Notes under the pieces: model-generated
What the model was told of the DNA's origin: nothing
The model's database searches: none
Seen by the model: the letters and a program-made list of their open reading frames with translations, nothing else
Position numbers and translations under genes: made by a program
Assembly (NCBI RefSeq): GCF_029087225.1
Contig: NZ_JARFJD010000009.1
Coordinates: 180,210-244,209 of the forward strand
Length of the DNA stretch: 64,000 nucleotides
From: Limnobacter olei
Lineage (GTDB): Bacteria; Pseudomonadota; Gammaproteobacteria; Burkholderiales; Burkholderiaceae_B
Direction: 5' to 3'
Shown: positions 34,470-44,249 of the stretch, in pieces
Numbering within the stretch: the stretch's first letter is position 1
Layout of the letters: the number at the start of each line of letters is the position of its first letter

Positions 34470-37175
34470 ATGTCAGCGCAACTCAATTTCCCCGGATCGG
34501 ACGATCCCGATTTCCAAGAAACCCAAGAATGGCTAGATGCCCTGGAGGCCGTGCTTGAGCGCGAGGGCCCGGAGCGCGCGCATTACTTGCTTGAACAACT
34601 GATTGCCAAAGCGCGCCTGAGTGGCGCGTTTATTCCGTTTTCAGCCAACACTGAATATGTGAACACCATCCCTGTGCACCTTGAAACTCGCTGCCCGGGC
34701 AATATGGAATACGAAGAGCGTCTTCGCTCCTGGATGCGTTGGAATGCCATGGCCATGGTGGTGCGCGCCAACAAGAAAAGCCCGCCCGATGGCGGTGACC
34801 TGGGTGGTCACATTGCGTCATTCGCGTCGCTTGCCACCATGCTGGGCGTGGGTTTCAACCATTTCTGGCACGCAGAAGATGAAAATCACGGCGGCGATCT
34901 GTTGTACCTACAGGGCCACGTGTCCCCCGGTATTTATGCACGCGCTTTCCTTGAAGGCCGCCTGACCGAAGACCAGCTCAACAACTTCCGTCAGGAAGTC
35001 GATGGCAAGGGCCTGTCCAGTTACCCACACCCCAAGTTGATGCCCGATTTCTGGCAGTTCCCGACCGTATCCATGGGCCTTGGTCCATTGATGGGTATTT
35101 ATCAGGCCCGCTTCTTGAAGTACCTGCATGCACGCGGTATTTGCGACACCTCCAAGCGCAAAGTCTGGGTGTTCTGCGGCGACGGTGAAATGGACGAGCC
35201 TGAATCATTGGGCGCAATCGGCATGGCCGCACGCGAAAAGCTCGACAATCTGGTGTTTGTGGTGAACTGTAACTTGCAGCGCCTCGATGGCCCGGTACGC
35301 GGCAACGGCAAGATCATTCAAGAACTCGAAGGTGAGTTCCGCGGTTCAGGCTGGAACGTGTTGAAGGTAATTTGGGGTGGCTACTGGGATGAACTGCTGG
35401 CCCGCGACAAAGACGGTCTGATGCGCAAAGTCATGCTGGAAATGGTCGACGGCGAATACCAGAATTGCAAGGCCAACGATGGCGCCTACGTGCGCAAGAA
35501 CTTCTTTGGCAAGCACCCCAAGTTGCTGGAAATGGTTGCCCGCATGACTGACGAAGACATCTGGCGCTTGAACCGTGGTGGTCATGATCCGCACAAAGTG
35601 CATGCCGCTTACGACGCTGCCATGAAGCATGAAGGCCAGCCCACCGTGATTTTGGCGAAAACCGTGAAAGGTTTCGGCATGGGCAAAGTGGGTCAGGGCA
35701 AGAACACCACCCACCAGCAGAAGAAGCTGGATATTCAGTCGATCAAGGAATTCCGTGATCGTTTCAATATTCCCGTGTCTGACGACATCATTGAAGACGT
35801 GCCTTTCTACAAGCCCGCCGACGATGCGCCGGAAATCAAATACCTGCATGAACGTCGTCAAGCCTTGGGTGGTTACCTGCCCAAGCGTCGCCGCGAGGCC
35901 GATGAAAAATTGAAAGTACCTGGTCTGGATGCATTCGAGGCTGTGCTTGAACCCACCAAGGAAGGCCGTGAAATTTCCACGACGCAAGCCTTTGTGCGCG
36001 TGTTGACTGCTTTGGTGCGCGACAAGGAAATTGGCCAACGGATTGTGCCGATTGTTCCTGATGAAGCCCGCACATTTGGTATGGAAGGCATGTTCCGTCA
36101 GCTGGGTATTTATTCTTCACAGGGTCAGTTGTACGAGCCAGTCGACAAAGACCAGGTGATGTACTACCGCGAAGACAAAGCCGGCCAAATTCTGGAAGAG
36201 GGCATTAACGAAGCAGGCGCATTCAGCTCCTGGATTGCTGCGGCCACATCGTATTCCACGAACAACCGCGTGATGATTCCGTTTTACATTTACTACTCCA
36301 TGTTTGGCTTTCAGCGTGTGGGCGATTTGGCCTGGGCTGCCGGTGACATGCAGGCGCGTGGTTTCCTGTTGGGCGGCACTGCCGGCCGCACGACACTGAA
36401 CGGTGAAGGTTTGCAGCACGAAGATGGCCACAGCCACATTTTGTCTTCGACCATTCCCAACTGCGTCAGCTACGACCCCACCTTTGCCCATGAACTGGCT
36501 GTGATCATTCAGCATGGTTTGAAGCGCATGGTGGAAGATCAGGAAAACGTGTTCTATTACCTCACCGTGATGAACGAGAACTACGCCCAGCCGGGCCTGA
36601 AGAAAGGCACTGAAGAAGGCATCTTGAAAGGCATGTATGTGTGCCGCGAATCCACCCTGAAGAAGGCTGGCAAGAAGCGTGTTCAACTGCTGGGCTCAGG
36701 CACCATTCTGCGTGAATCGCTGGAAGCAGCCGAATTGCTGGAAAAAGACTGGGGTATTGCAGCCGATGTGTGGTCAGTCACAAGTTTCACCGAACTGCGG
36801 CGTGAAGGTCTGGATGTAGAACGTGAAAACATGCTGCACCCGGAGCAGAAGTCCAAGCAAAGTTATGTCGAGAAAATGTTGTCGAAAACCGAAGGCCCGA
36901 TTGTGGCTTCAACCGACTACATGAAGTTGTTTGCTGACCAAATTCGCCCATTCATGCCCAAGGGCCGTGAGTACAAAGTTTTGGGCACCGATGGCTTTGG
37001 TCGTTCCGATTTCCGCTCCAAGTTGCGTGAGCATTTTGAGGTGAACCGTCATTTCGTAACTGTTGCTGCACTGAAGGCTTTGGCCGATCAGGGCGACATT
37101 CCACTGAGCACCGTGGGTGAAGCAATCAAGAAATACGGCATCAACCCCAACAAGCCCAACCCAGCCTACGCATAA
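34470..37175 (+). CDS. aceE: Pyruvate dehydrogenase E1 component, homodimeric
   Basis: This 901-residue thiamine-diphosphate enzyme decarboxylates pyruvate and acetylates the lipoyl arm of AceF. It has the homodimeric proteobacterial form (E. coli AceE, 887). The N-terminal segment ([20 protein letters not shown]) binds E2 in homologues. The ThDP motif begins [20 protein letters not shown] and ends near [12 protein letters not shown]. The histidine-rich [12 protein letters not shown] region is conserved. AGGAGG precedes the ATG. First gene of aceE-aceF-lpdA. Confidence 0.97.
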   Translation: MSAQLNFPGSDDPDFQETQEWLDALEAVLEREGPERAHYLLEQLIAKARLSGAFIPFSANTEYVNTIPVHLETRCPGNMEYEERLRSWMRWNAMAMVVRANKKSPPDGGDLGGHIASFASLATMLGVGFNHFWHAEDENHGGDLLYLQGHVSPGIYARAFLEGRLTEDQLNNFRQEVDGKGLSSYPHPKLMPDFWQFPTVSMGLGPLMGIYQARFLKYLHARGICDTSKRKVWVFCGDGEMDEPESLGAIGMAAREKLDNLVFVVNCNLQRLDGPVRGNGKIIQELEGEFRGSGWNVLKVIWGGYWDELLARDKDGLMRKVMLEMVDGEYQNCKANDGAYVRKNFFGKHPKLLEMVARMTDEDIWRLNRGGHDPHKVHAAYDAAMKHEGQPTVILAKTVKGFGMGKVGQGKNTTHQQKKLDIQSIKEFRDRFNIPVSDDIIEDVPFYKPADDAPEIKYLHERRQALGGYLPKRRREADEKLKVPGLDAFEAVLEPTKEGREISTTQAFVRVLTALVRDKEIGQRIVPIVPDEARTFGMEGMFRQLGIYSSQGQLYEPVDKDQVMYYREDKAGQILEEGINEAGAFSSWIAAATSYSTNNRVMIPFYIYYSMFGFQRVGDLAWAAGDMQARGFLLGGTAGRTTLNGEGLQHEDGHSHILSSTIPNCVSYDPTFAHELAVIIQHGLKRMVEDQENVFYYLTVMNENYAQPGLKKGTEEGILKGMYVCRESTLKKAGKKRVQLLGSGTILRESLEAAELLEKDWGIAADVWSVTSFTELRREGLDVERENMLHPEQKSKQSYVEKMLSKTEGPIVASTDYMKLFADQIRPFMPKGREYKVLGTDGFGRSDFRSKLREHFEVNRHFVTVAALKALADQGDIPLSTVGEAIKKYGINPNKPNPAYA

Positions 37176-37189
37176 AAAGGACGAGCGAA

Positions 37190-38530
37190 ATGACAATCGA
37201 AATCAAAGTACCCGACATCGGCGATTTTGACGGGGTGGAAATTATCGAAGTGCTGGTGAAAGCAGGTGACACGGTGGCGGCGGAGCAATCCATCATCACA
37301 GTGGAATCTGACAAAGCCAGCATGGAAATTCCATGCCCTCAGGCTGGTGTGGTGAAAGAAATGAAAGTGAAAATTGGCGACAAGGTGAAAGAAGGCACCT
37401 TGATGCTGATTCTTGAACCCGCTGCTGGCGGTGCCGCTGTTGTGGCACCCGCGGCAGCTGAGCCTGCACCCAAAGCAGAACCTCCGAAGGCCGAACCACC
37501 ACCCGCAGCTGCCGCAGCCCCCGCTGTAGCGGCAAAGGCAACACCTGCTGCGGCCTCTGCGCCTGTGCCCGCTGAACCACACAACCCGACTGCTGCATCG
37601 GTTAATGCACCACATGCAAGCCCGTCTGTTCGCAAGTTTGCGCGTGAATTGGGTGTGAACCTGGCGACCGTGCAAGGCACCGGACCGAAAGGCCGTATTA
37701 CACCCGACGATGTACGTAACTTCGTGAAAGCGGCTGTTGCCGGTGTGGGTTCTGCTTCGGTTGGCGCATCCAAAGGCGGCAGTGGTGTTGGCCTCGATTT
37801 GTTGCCATGGCCAAAGGTTGATTTCACCAAGTTTGGTGAAATTGAAGAGCAGGAATTGTCACGCATCAAGAAATTGTCTGGTCCGAACCTGCACCGCAAC
37901 TGGGTCATGATTCCGCATGTGACTCAGTTCGACGAAGCCGACATTACTGATCTTGAACAATTCCGCAAAGACACCAATACCGCGCTGGCCAAGCAAGGCG
38001 TGAAGCTGACCATGTTGGCTTTCGTGATGAAGGCTTGTGTGGCAGTGCTGAAGAAGTACCCCGCCTTTAACGCCTCGCTGAATGAAGCTGGCGACAAATT
38101 GATTGTGAAGAAGTACTGGAACATTGGTTTTGCTGCCGACACGCCAAATGGTTTGGTGGTTCCTGTGATCAAAGGCGTCGATCAGAAAGGCTTCGCGCAA
38201 ATTGCCAATGAGCTGGGTGAATTGTCTGCCCAGGCCCGCGATGGTAAGTTGAAGGGCGCTGACATGCAAGGTGCTACATTTACCGTGTCCTCGCTCGGTG
38301 GTGTGGGTGGAACCATGTTCACACCCATCATCAACGCACCTGAAGTGGCCATTTTGGGTTTGTCCAAATCGGCCATGAAGCCGGTCTGGAACGGCAAGGA
38401 ATTTGAGCCTCGTCTCATTCTGCCGCTCAGCCTGAGCTATGACCACCGCGTCATTGACGGTGCCATGGCGGCCCGATTCACCACTGAGCTTGCCGGCGTG
38501 TTGGCCGACATGCGCAAAGTGCTGCTGTAA
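37190..38530 (+). CDS. aceF: Pyruvate dehydrogenase E2, dihydrolipoyl acetyltransferase
   Basis: The protein has 446 residues with a single lipoyl domain (Lys42 in [13 protein letters not shown]) instead of the three in E. coli. An Ala/Pro-rich linker leads to a subunit-binding domain ([20 protein letters not shown]) and the acetyltransferase core ending in [14 protein letters not shown] with the catalytic HxxxDG. It transfers acetyl groups to CoA. It lies 14 bases after aceE. Confidence 0.96.
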   Translation: MTIEIKVPDIGDFDGVEIIEVLVKAGDTVAAEQSIITVESDKASMEIPCPQAGVVKEMKVKIGDKVKEGTLMLILEPAAGGAAVVAPAAAEPAPKAEPPKAEPPPAAAAAPAVAAKATPAAASAPVPAEPHNPTAASVNAPHASPSVRKFARELGVNLATVQGTGPKGRITPDDVRNFVKAAVAGVGSASVGASKGGSGVGLDLLPWPKVDFTKFGEIEEQELSRIKKLSGPNLHRNWVMIPHVTQFDEADITDLEQFRKDTNTALAKQGVKLTMLAFVMKACVAVLKKYPAFNASLNEAGDKLIVKKYWNIGFAADTPNGLVVPVIKGVDQKGFAQIANELGELSAQARDGKLKGADMQGATFTVSSLGGVGGTMFTPIINAPEVAILGLSKSAMKPVWNGKEFEPRLILPLSLSYDHRVIDGAMAARFTTELAGVLADMRKVLL

Positions 38531-38542
38531 GGGGATGAACAC

Positions 38543-40330
38543 ATGAAACTGATCGTTCCTGATATCGGTGATTTTGATTCCGTAGAAATTATTGAAGTGT
38601 TGGTCAAAGTTGGCGACAAGGTGAGCAAAGAGCAATCCTTGATCACGGTGGAGTCTGACAAGGCCAGCATGGAAATTCCAGCCTCTGACGATGGTGTGGT
38701 CACCAAGCTGCTCGTGAAAGTGGGCGACAAGGTTTCCAAAGGCAGTGAGATTTGTGAAATCAGCGGTAGTGGTACATCTTCAGCCGCACCCGCCGCAACA
38801 GTTGCAGCGGACTCCAAACCAGCCGCCGCTGCTGAAAGCAAGTCTGCCACTTCAACGCCTGTGGCCGCTCCATCTGCCGCGTTTGCAGGCTCTGCCAGTA
38901 ATTACAGCGGCCAAGTTGATCAAACTTGCGATGTGCTGGTGTTGGGCGCGGGCCCCGGCGGTTATTCAGCCGCCTTCCGCAGTGCCGACCTGGGCATGAA
39001 CACCATTTTGATCGAACGTTACAGCACCTTGGGTGGTGTGTGTTTGAACGTGGGTTGCATCCCTTCCAAAGCGCTGCTGCACACCGCCCAGGTACTGGAA
39101 GAAGCGCAGCACATGGGCGAACATGGCATTGCCTTTGCCAAGCCGAAAATTGATCTTGATAAATTGCGCGCACACAAAGCGGGTGTGGTTGGCAAGCTAA
39201 CCGGCGGTTTGGCTGGCATGGCCAAAGGCCGCAAAGTAAAAACCGTGCAGGGCGTGGGCAGCTTTCTAAGTGCCAATCACCTCGAAGTGACCGCAGCCGA
39301 TGGCAGCAAGCAAGTTATTCAGTTCAACAAGGCAATCATTGCAGCGGGTTCACAGCCGGTGCATCTGCCGTTCATTCCTGAAGACCCTCGCATTGTGGAT
39401 TCGACTGGCGCACTGGAATTGCCATTCATCCCCAAGCGGATGTTGATTATTGGCGGTGGCATTATTGGTCTTGAAATGGCCACTGTGTACTCGGCCTTGG
39501 GTGCCCGACTGGATGTAGTAGAAATGCTGGATGGCTTGATGCAGGGGGCCGATCGCGACCTGGTGAAAGTCTGGCAAAAGCGCAATGCACCGCGTTTTGA
39601 CAACATCATGTTGAAAACCAAAACTGTGGGTGTAGAAGCCACAAAGAAGGGCATTCTCGTGACCTTCGAAGGCGAGCAGGCGCCCAAAGAGCCTCAGCTT
39701 TACGACATGGTATTGGTGTCAGTGGGACGCACGCCCAATGGCAAAAAAATTGGTGCCGAGAAAGCAGGTGTTGCAGTCACTGACCGTGGCTTCATTCCAG
39801 TGGACAAGCAAATGCGCACCAACGTGCCCAATATTTTTGCAATTGGTGATGTGGTAGGACAACCCATGTTGGCGCACAAGGCTGTGCATGAAGCCCATGT
39901 GGCTGCCGAGGCCGCTGCGGATGAAAAAGCGTTTTTCGATGCACGGGTTATTCCGAGTGTGGCTTACACGCATCCCGAGGTGGCTTGGGTTGGTCTTACT
40001 GAGGACCAAGCCAAAGACCAGGGCATTAAAGTGGGCAAGGCCGTGTTCCCGTGGGCTGCCTCAGGCCGAGCCATTGCCAACAATGCGGATGATGGCTTCA
40101 CCAAACTGTTGTTTGATGAAGAAACCAAGCGTGTTGTGGGTGGCGGCATTGTGGGTATGAATGCTGGTGATTTGATCGGTGAGGTGTGCCTGGCTGTTGA
40201 AATGGGCGCAGATGCTGTTGACATTGGTAAAACCATTCACCCCCACCCCACCCTGTGTGAAAGTGTGGGCATGGCCGCTGAAGTGTACAAAGGCGTGTGC
40301 ACGGATCTGCCTGCTCAGAAAAAGAAGTAA
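38543..40330 (+). CDS. lpdA: Dihydrolipoyl dehydrogenase with N-terminal lipoyl domain
   Basis: The protein has 595 residues. Residues 1-75 form a lipoyl domain (Lys40 in [11 protein letters not shown]), joined by an Ala/Ser/Pro-rich linker to a complete E3 flavoenzyme. The redox disulfide is in [19 protein letters not shown] motifs are [12 protein letters not shown] and [17 protein letters not shown], and NAD binding is at [14 protein letters not shown]. The catalytic His-Glu pair is in [10 protein letters not shown]. Lipoyl-E3 fusion is known in betaproteobacterial and neisserial complexes. Confidence 0.96.
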   Translation: MKLIVPDIGDFDSVEIIEVLVKVGDKVSKEQSLITVESDKASMEIPASDDGVVTKLLVKVGDKVSKGSEICEISGSGTSSAAPAATVAADSKPAAAAESKSATSTPVAAPSAAFAGSASNYSGQVDQTCDVLVLGAGPGGYSAAFRSADLGMNTILIERYSTLGGVCLNVGCIPSKALLHTAQVLEEAQHMGEHGIAFAKPKIDLDKLRAHKAGVVGKLTGGLAGMAKGRKVKTVQGVGSFLSANHLEVTAADGSKQVIQFNKAIIAAGSQPVHLPFIPEDPRIVDSTGALELPFIPKRMLIIGGGIIGLEMATVYSALGARLDVVEMLDGLMQGADRDLVKVWQKRNAPRFDNIMLKTKTVGVEATKKGILVTFEGEQAPKEPQLYDMVLVSVGRTPNGKKIGAEKAGVAVTDRGFIPVDKQMRTNVPNIFAIGDVVGQPMLAHKAVHEAHVAAEAAADEKAFFDARVIPSVAYTHPEVAWVGLTEDQAKDQGIKVGKAVFPWAASGRAIANNADDGFTKLLFDEETKRVVGGGIVGMNAGDLIGEVCLAVEMGADAVDIGKTIHPHPTLCESVGMAAEVYKGVCTDLPAQKKK

Positions 40331-40357
40331 TCCCTTCACTTTTGCTGTAAACCACGG

Positions 40358-40386
40358 AAAAACCAACTGCGTGCAGTTGGTTTTTT
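40358..40386 (+). terminator. Terminator of the aceE-aceF-lpdA operon
   Basis: CCAACTGC and GCAGTTGG pair around GT, extended by flanking A-run and T-run pairs, with TTTTTT at the end. It begins 27 bases after the lpdA stop. Confidence 0.88.
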
Positions 40387-40465
40387 CTTTTACAGTCCAC
40401 TTCTACCTTTAAAATATCGGTTCTCCATCAGCACCTCAATCACTCTCAGGAATATCGACACCTTC

Positions 40466-41119
40466 ATGGATGCTTTAACACTTAAGAAAATGGTGGCCAA
40501 GGCCGCGCTAGACTATGTTCAACCCGGTACTGTGTTGGGTGTTGGCACTGGATCAACGGTCGATTGTTTCATTGATGCCTTGGCTGAGTCGGGTATTGAA
40601 CTGAAAGGTGCGGTGTCTTCCTCCATACGTTCCGAGAAAAAACTGCGTGAAATCGGCGTGCCGATTGTTGACATGAATGATGTGCAAAGCCTGTCGATCT
40701 ACGTGGACGGGGCCGACGAAGTGGACCCAGTCAATTGCCTGATCAAGGGTGGTGGTGGTGCAAACACCCGCGAGAAAATTGTGGCTGACATTTCAGAGAA
40801 GTTTGTTTGTATTGCCGATCAGTCAAAACTTGTTCAGGTACTCGGTGCTTTTCCCTTGCCGGTTGAAGTGTTGCCCATGGCGCGCAATGCGATCGCCCGC
40901 AAGCTGACTGCGCTGGGTGGTCAAGTGAAGTTGCGGGAGGGTTTTATAACCGACAACGGCAACATCATTCTGGACGTGGCTGGCCTGAAAATTACCGACC
41001 CGGTTGCCATGGAAAAAGAGATTAACCATTGGCCAGGAGTTGTTACCAACGGTCTTTTCGCGATTCGCAAGGCCGATGTGGTGTTAATCGCAACAGCAGA
41101 TGGAATAAAAACCCTTTAA
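40466..41119 (+). CDS. rpiA: Ribose-5-phosphate isomerase A
   Basis: The 217-residue enzyme interconverts ribose 5-phosphate and ribulose 5-phosphate. Motifs are [28 protein letters not shown], the catalytic [21 protein letters not shown] and [12 protein letters not shown]. The length matches E. coli RpiA (219). It stands alone between the lpdA terminator and phoU. Confidence 0.96.
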   Translation: MDALTLKKMVAKAALDYVQPGTVLGVGTGSTVDCFIDALAESGIELKGAVSSSIRSEKKLREIGVPIVDMNDVQSLSIYVDGADEVDPVNCLIKGGGGANTREKIVADISEKFVCIADQSKLVQVLGAFPLPVEVLPMARNAIARKLTALGGQVKLREGFITDNGNIILDVAGLKITDPVAMEKEINHWPGVVTNGLFAIRKADVVLIATADGIKTL

Positions 41120-41205
41120 TCCCCCATACAGGCGGGACGAAGGCCTGAATAATTGTGCAGAACATGGCAGAATAAAGTGAAGGCTGGTCCAGATTTGACA
41201 AATTC

Positions 41206-41241
41206 CTGTCATCTGCCTGTGCCACATTGCGTTGTTACAAC
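41206..41241 (+). promoter_or_regulatory. Possible Pho box and -10 upstream of phoU
   Basis: CTGTCAT (41206-41212), a 4-base spacer and CTGTGCC (41217-41223) resemble the two 7-base repeats of a PhoB site; the second matches 5 of 7. TACAAC at 41236-41241 could be the -10, at the distance seen in Pho promoters. A TTGACA at 41195-41200 has no suitable -10. Confidence 0.4.
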
Positions 41242-41264
41242 AATTATTCGGGTAAGGAAGACAA

Positions 41265-41966
41265 ATGACTGAACACACCTCCAAACAGTACGACGCCGAA
41301 CTGGAGTCGCTGCGCACTCGCGTTCTACAGATGGGCGGCCTGGTGGAGAATCAGATCGTGTCAGCCATCGAAGGTTTAGGCGCGGCCGATACCCAAATTT
41401 TCAAGGACGTTATTCGTCGTGAGAAAGAAGTCAACGACATCGAGCTTGAAATCGACGAATTGTGCAATCACATCTTGGCCCGTCGCCAGCCTGCTGCAGT
41501 TGATCTGCGCTCGGTAATTGTGGCGATCAAAATGATTCGCGACCTGGAGCGAATCGGTGACGAAGCTGAAAAAGTGGCTCGCATGGGCATGATGATTGCG
41601 GATGCGGGCAAGCATTTCGTACCCAAAGTCGATTTGCATCGCATTGCCAGCAACGCCATCGCCATGCTGCGCAAGGTTTTGGATTCTTATGCACGCGTTA
41701 ACGCGGTTTCTGCGGCAGAAGTGGTCAAGGCCGATATCGAGGTGGATGATGAATTCAAGGCGATTTTGCGCCAGCTGATCACCTTCATGATGGAAGACCC
41801 ACGCACCATTTCCCGCTCCATCGAAATTTTGTTCATTGCCAAAGCAATTGAGCGCATTGGTGATCACTCCAAGAACATGTCTGAACACGTGGTTTATATG
41901 GTGAAAGGCCGTGACGTTCGCCATCAGGGACCAGAAGTTGTTGCTCAGGAAGCTTCAGATAATTAA
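41265..41966 (+). CDS. phoU: Phosphate signalling regulator PhoU
   Basis: The 233-residue protein consists of two PhoU three-helix repeats; the conserved metal-binding motifs are EIDELCNHILARRQPAAVDL plus IVAIKMIRDLERIGDEAEKVA and the second-repeat SIEILFIAKAIERIGDHSKNM. PhoU keeps the PhoR-PhoB system off when phosphate is plentiful and modulates the Pst transporter. Unusually, no pst or phoB/R genes are adjacent in this window. GGTAAGGA precedes the ATG. Confidence 0.95.
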   Translation: MTEHTSKQYDAELESLRTRVLQMGGLVENQIVSAIEGLGAADTQIFKDVIRREKEVNDIELEIDELCNHILARRQPAAVDLRSVIVAIKMIRDLERIGDEAEKVARMGMMIADAGKHFVPKVDLHRIASNAIAMLRKVLDSYARVNAVSAAEVVKADIEVDDEFKAILRQLITFMMEDPRTISRSIEILFIAKAIERIGDHSKNMSEHVVYMVKGRDVRHQGPEVVAQEASDN

Positions 41967-42010
41967 TTGAGAGTTAATTGGCAAACGGCTTTAACCAGAA
42001 AAAACAAGCG

Positions 42011-42042
42011 GCCCGCTTCACCAAATGTGTAGCGGGCTTTTT
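42011..42042 (+). terminator. Terminator after phoU
   Basis: GCCCGC (42011-42016) pairs with GCGGGC (42032-42037) around a 15-base loop, followed by TTTTT. It lies between phoU and the convergent small membrane protein gene. Confidence 0.8.
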
Positions 42043-42060
42043 GTTGGGCAGCCGTTTTGC

Positions 42061-42369
42061 TTAAAGCTGATGTTTGCCCAGGAAAACCCACGCCACGGTA
42101 ATTTTTGCAATAGTACAGGTGCCCAAGGCTGCGATCGTGTAGAAAAACACACAGGCCGTGGTGTTAAGTTGCTCGAGCATGATTCCGGCGAAGTACATCA
42201 ACAGGGTTAATGCGATCCAGCGGCGTAAATAAGCCAGCAAGTGGTGTCGGTTGGCTTTGTTGTGAGCGATTGCCGCAGATCGTTGATACAACTCTTTCAC
42301 GCTGGCATCGCGAAACAGCCAGTGAAAGAAAAAGTAGCGAAACAGCACGCTGTCTTGGAAGCTGGTCAT
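42061..42369 (-). CDS. Small membrane protein of unknown function
   Basis: The protein has 102 residues. Two hydrophobic segments, LTLLMYFAGIMLEQL (about 53-67) and VFFYTIAALGTCTIAKITVAW (about 74-94), follow an aromatic-rich and basic N-terminal half (RYFFFHWLFRD). I do not recognise the family. CGGAG lies 9 bases before the ATG on the minus strand, supporting expression. It lies between two terminators and appears to be monocistronic. Confidence 0.6.
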   Translation of the reverse strand: MTSFQDSVLFRYFFFHWLFRDASVKELYQRSAAIAHNKANRHHLLAYLRRWIALTLLMYFAGIMLEQLNTTACVFFYTIAALGTCTIAKITVAWVFLGKHQL

Positions 42370-42416
42370 GCTGAAAACTCCGGTTGACGGTTTCAGTATG
42401 CAACGGCTGGCGCAAG

Positions 42417-42446
42417 AAAAAAAGCCCCTGTGTTCAGGGGCTTTTT
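42417..42446 (-). terminator. Terminator of yggX
   Basis: On the minus strand GCCCCTG and CAGGGGC pair around a 4-base loop and are followed by a long T-run (42423 downwards). A-runs and T-runs flank both sides, so it could act in both directions. Confidence 0.85.
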
Positions 42447-42482
42447 GATGTGCAGTGAGTGGTGTGTTTGACTGGTTGCCGC

Positions 42483-42755
42483 TTAGTTGCTGGGCGGCAC
42501 ATAACCGGCAGCTTGTTCGGCACCATCACCGAAGAAGTGCTTTTCCATTTGCTCCATCAGGTACTTGCGGGCGCGAGCATCTGCCAGACTTAGGCGGTTC
42601 TCGTTCACCAACATGGTTTGGTGTTTCAACCAGTCTTGCCAGGCTTGTTTGGACACATTCTCAAAAATTTTCTTGCCCAACTCACCAGGTGCGGGAGGAA
42701 AATCTAGGCCTTCCGCCTCTTTACCCAATTTAATGCAGTTCACTGTGCGTGCCAT
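42483..42755 (-). CDS. yggX: Fe(2+)-trafficking/oxidative damage protection protein YggX
   Basis: The 90-residue protein matches the YggX family throughout ([20 protein letters not shown], the [19 protein letters not shown] core and [14 protein letters not shown]). In enterobacteria YggX protects iron-sulfur clusters and is linked to iron trafficking. The conserved Cys7 is present. It is alone, followed by its terminator at 42417-42446. Confidence 0.94.
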   Translation of the reverse strand: MARTVNCIKLGKEAEGLDFPPAPGELGKKIFENVSKQAWQDWLKHQTMLVNENRLSLADARARKYLMEQMEKHFFGDGAEQAAGYVPPSN

Positions 42756-42799
42756 TGTTTACTCCTTCTAACCCCTTACAGGGTTCAATTCTTCGCGGA

Positions 42800-43366
42800 T
42801 TAATTGTCTACTCTTGCGTATTTTACAAAATCAAAGGCCCACGCGCGTTCCAGGGTGGCTGTATTGGTAATCCGTTCAACTTCCCTGAACAGCTGGCGAT
42901 CCCATTGGGGAAAGCTGGCATCACCTTCAAAGCTTTGATGTATCTCGGTGAGTATCAGTTCATCAACCAGGTTTTGGTCCAGGGCCTGCTGATACAAATT
43001 ACTCCCACCAATCAAAAATACTTGTTCAAAATTTGAAAGCCAATTCAGTGCATTGGGCAAATTCGTGGCTGTTGCAATTTGAGTGGCACCGCCCTCGGGT
43101 AGCGCTCCAGGGTACGCAATCACGCTGCGGGGCGTGCCATCTTTGGCAGGTGCGGGTGTCCAGTGTACATTGCCCGACAACACCACATTCAGGCGCCCAG
43201 GCAGTGGGCGGTTGATGGATTCATAGGTTTTTCGGCCCATCAGCACCGGGCAGCCCAAAGTAGTCTGCTTAAAGAAAGCAAGGTCTTCTGGCAGGTGCCA
43301 GGGCAGGCTGTTGTTGATGCCAATAATGCCGTTTTTGGCCACTGCGGCCACAATTGATACTTTCAT
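42800..43366 (-). CDS. folA: Dihydrofolate reductase
   Basis: This enzyme of 188 residues reduces dihydrofolate to tetrahydrofolate with NADPH. Motifs are GIIGINNSLPWHLPEDLAFF with the catalytic acidic residue in the PEDLAFF stretch, VLMGRKTYESINRPLPGR and VFLIGGSNLYQQAL. It is longer than the E. coli enzyme (159) because of a loop in the middle. It starts three bases after the thyA stop, so folA follows thyA in one operon. Confidence 0.95.
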   Translation of the reverse strand: MKVSIVAAVAKNGIIGINNSLPWHLPEDLAFFKQTTLGCPVLMGRKTYESINRPLPGRLNVVLSGNVHWTPAPAKDGTPRSVIAYPGALPEGGATQIATATNLPNALNWLSNFEQVFLIGGSNLYQQALDQNLVDELILTEIHQSFEGDASFPQWDRQLFREVERITNTATLERAWAFDFVKYARVDN

Positions 43367-43369
43367 GCC

Positions 43370-44164
43370 TTATACCGCCACTGGCGCTTTGATGTGCGGG
43401 TGGCAAGTGTAATTCAGAATTTCGAAATCTTCGAACTTGTAATCGAAAATACTTTCAGGTTTGCGTTTGATTTGCAGTGTAGGCAGCGGGTGCGGCTTGC
43501 GGCTTAGTTGCTCGGCCACCTGTTCCATGTGGTTGCTGTACAAATGGCAATCGCCACCTGTCCAAACAAAGTCACCAACCTCAAGGTCGCATTGTTGCGC
43601 AACCATGTGGGTGAGCAGGGCATAGCTGGCAATGTTGAAAGGCACACCGAGGAAAATATCGGCACTGCGCTGGTACAGTTGGCAACTCAGTTTGCCGTCT
43701 GCCACATAAAACTGAAACAGTGCATGGCAGGGTGGCAGCTTCATGTTGTTGATTTCAGCCACGTTCCAGGCGCTCACAATGTGGCGGCGAGAATCGGGGT
43801 TGTTCTTGATTTGCTGCATCAACTGGGAAATTTGGTCAATGTGGCGGCCGTCGGCCGTGGGCCAGCTTCGCCACTGCACGCCATACACCGGGCCCAGGTT
43901 GCCGTTCTCATCGGCCCACTCGTCCCAAATGCTGACGCCGTTTTCCTTCAGGTAACGAATGTTGCTGTCGCCCATCAAAAACCACAACAACTCGTGAATG
44001 ATGGAACGGGTGTGCAGCTTCTTCGTGGTCACCATGGGGAAGCCGTCTTGCAGATTAAAGCGCATTTGGTAGCCAAATACGGAACGAGTGCCCGTGCCGG
44101 TGCGGTCCATTTTATCGGTGCCGTGGTCCAGCACGTGCTGCATCAAGTCAAGGTACTGTTGCAT
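43370..44164 (-). CDS. thyA: Thymidylate synthase
   Basis: The 264-residue enzyme methylates dUMP to dTMP using methylene-THF, producing dihydrofolate for FolA. The catalytic Cys146 in [12 protein letters not shown] is at the same position as in E. coli ThyA, which has the same length. [11 protein letters not shown] and HIVSAWN are also conserved. thyA and folA form a two-gene unit that couples substrate and product. Confidence 0.97.
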   Translation of the reverse strand: MQQYLDLMQHVLDHGTDKMDRTGTGTRSVFGYQMRFNLQDGFPMVTTKKLHTRSIIHELLWFLMGDSNIRYLKENGVSIWDEWADENGNLGPVYGVQWRSWPTADGRHIDQISQLMQQIKNNPDSRRHIVSAWNVAEINNMKLPPCHALFQFYVADGKLSCQLYQRSADIFLGVPFNIASYALLTHMVAQQCDLEVGDFVWTGGDCHLYSNHMEQVAEQLSRKPHPLPTLQIKRKPESIFDYKFEDFEILNYTCHPHIKAPVAV

Positions 44165-44249
44165 GTTGATTTCGCTGCAAATTCCGGGGGGTCGTTAGTC
44201 TCCTAAGTTTACCTTGTTGGAAAGCCCAATCGTTGCCAACCCGGAAAAT

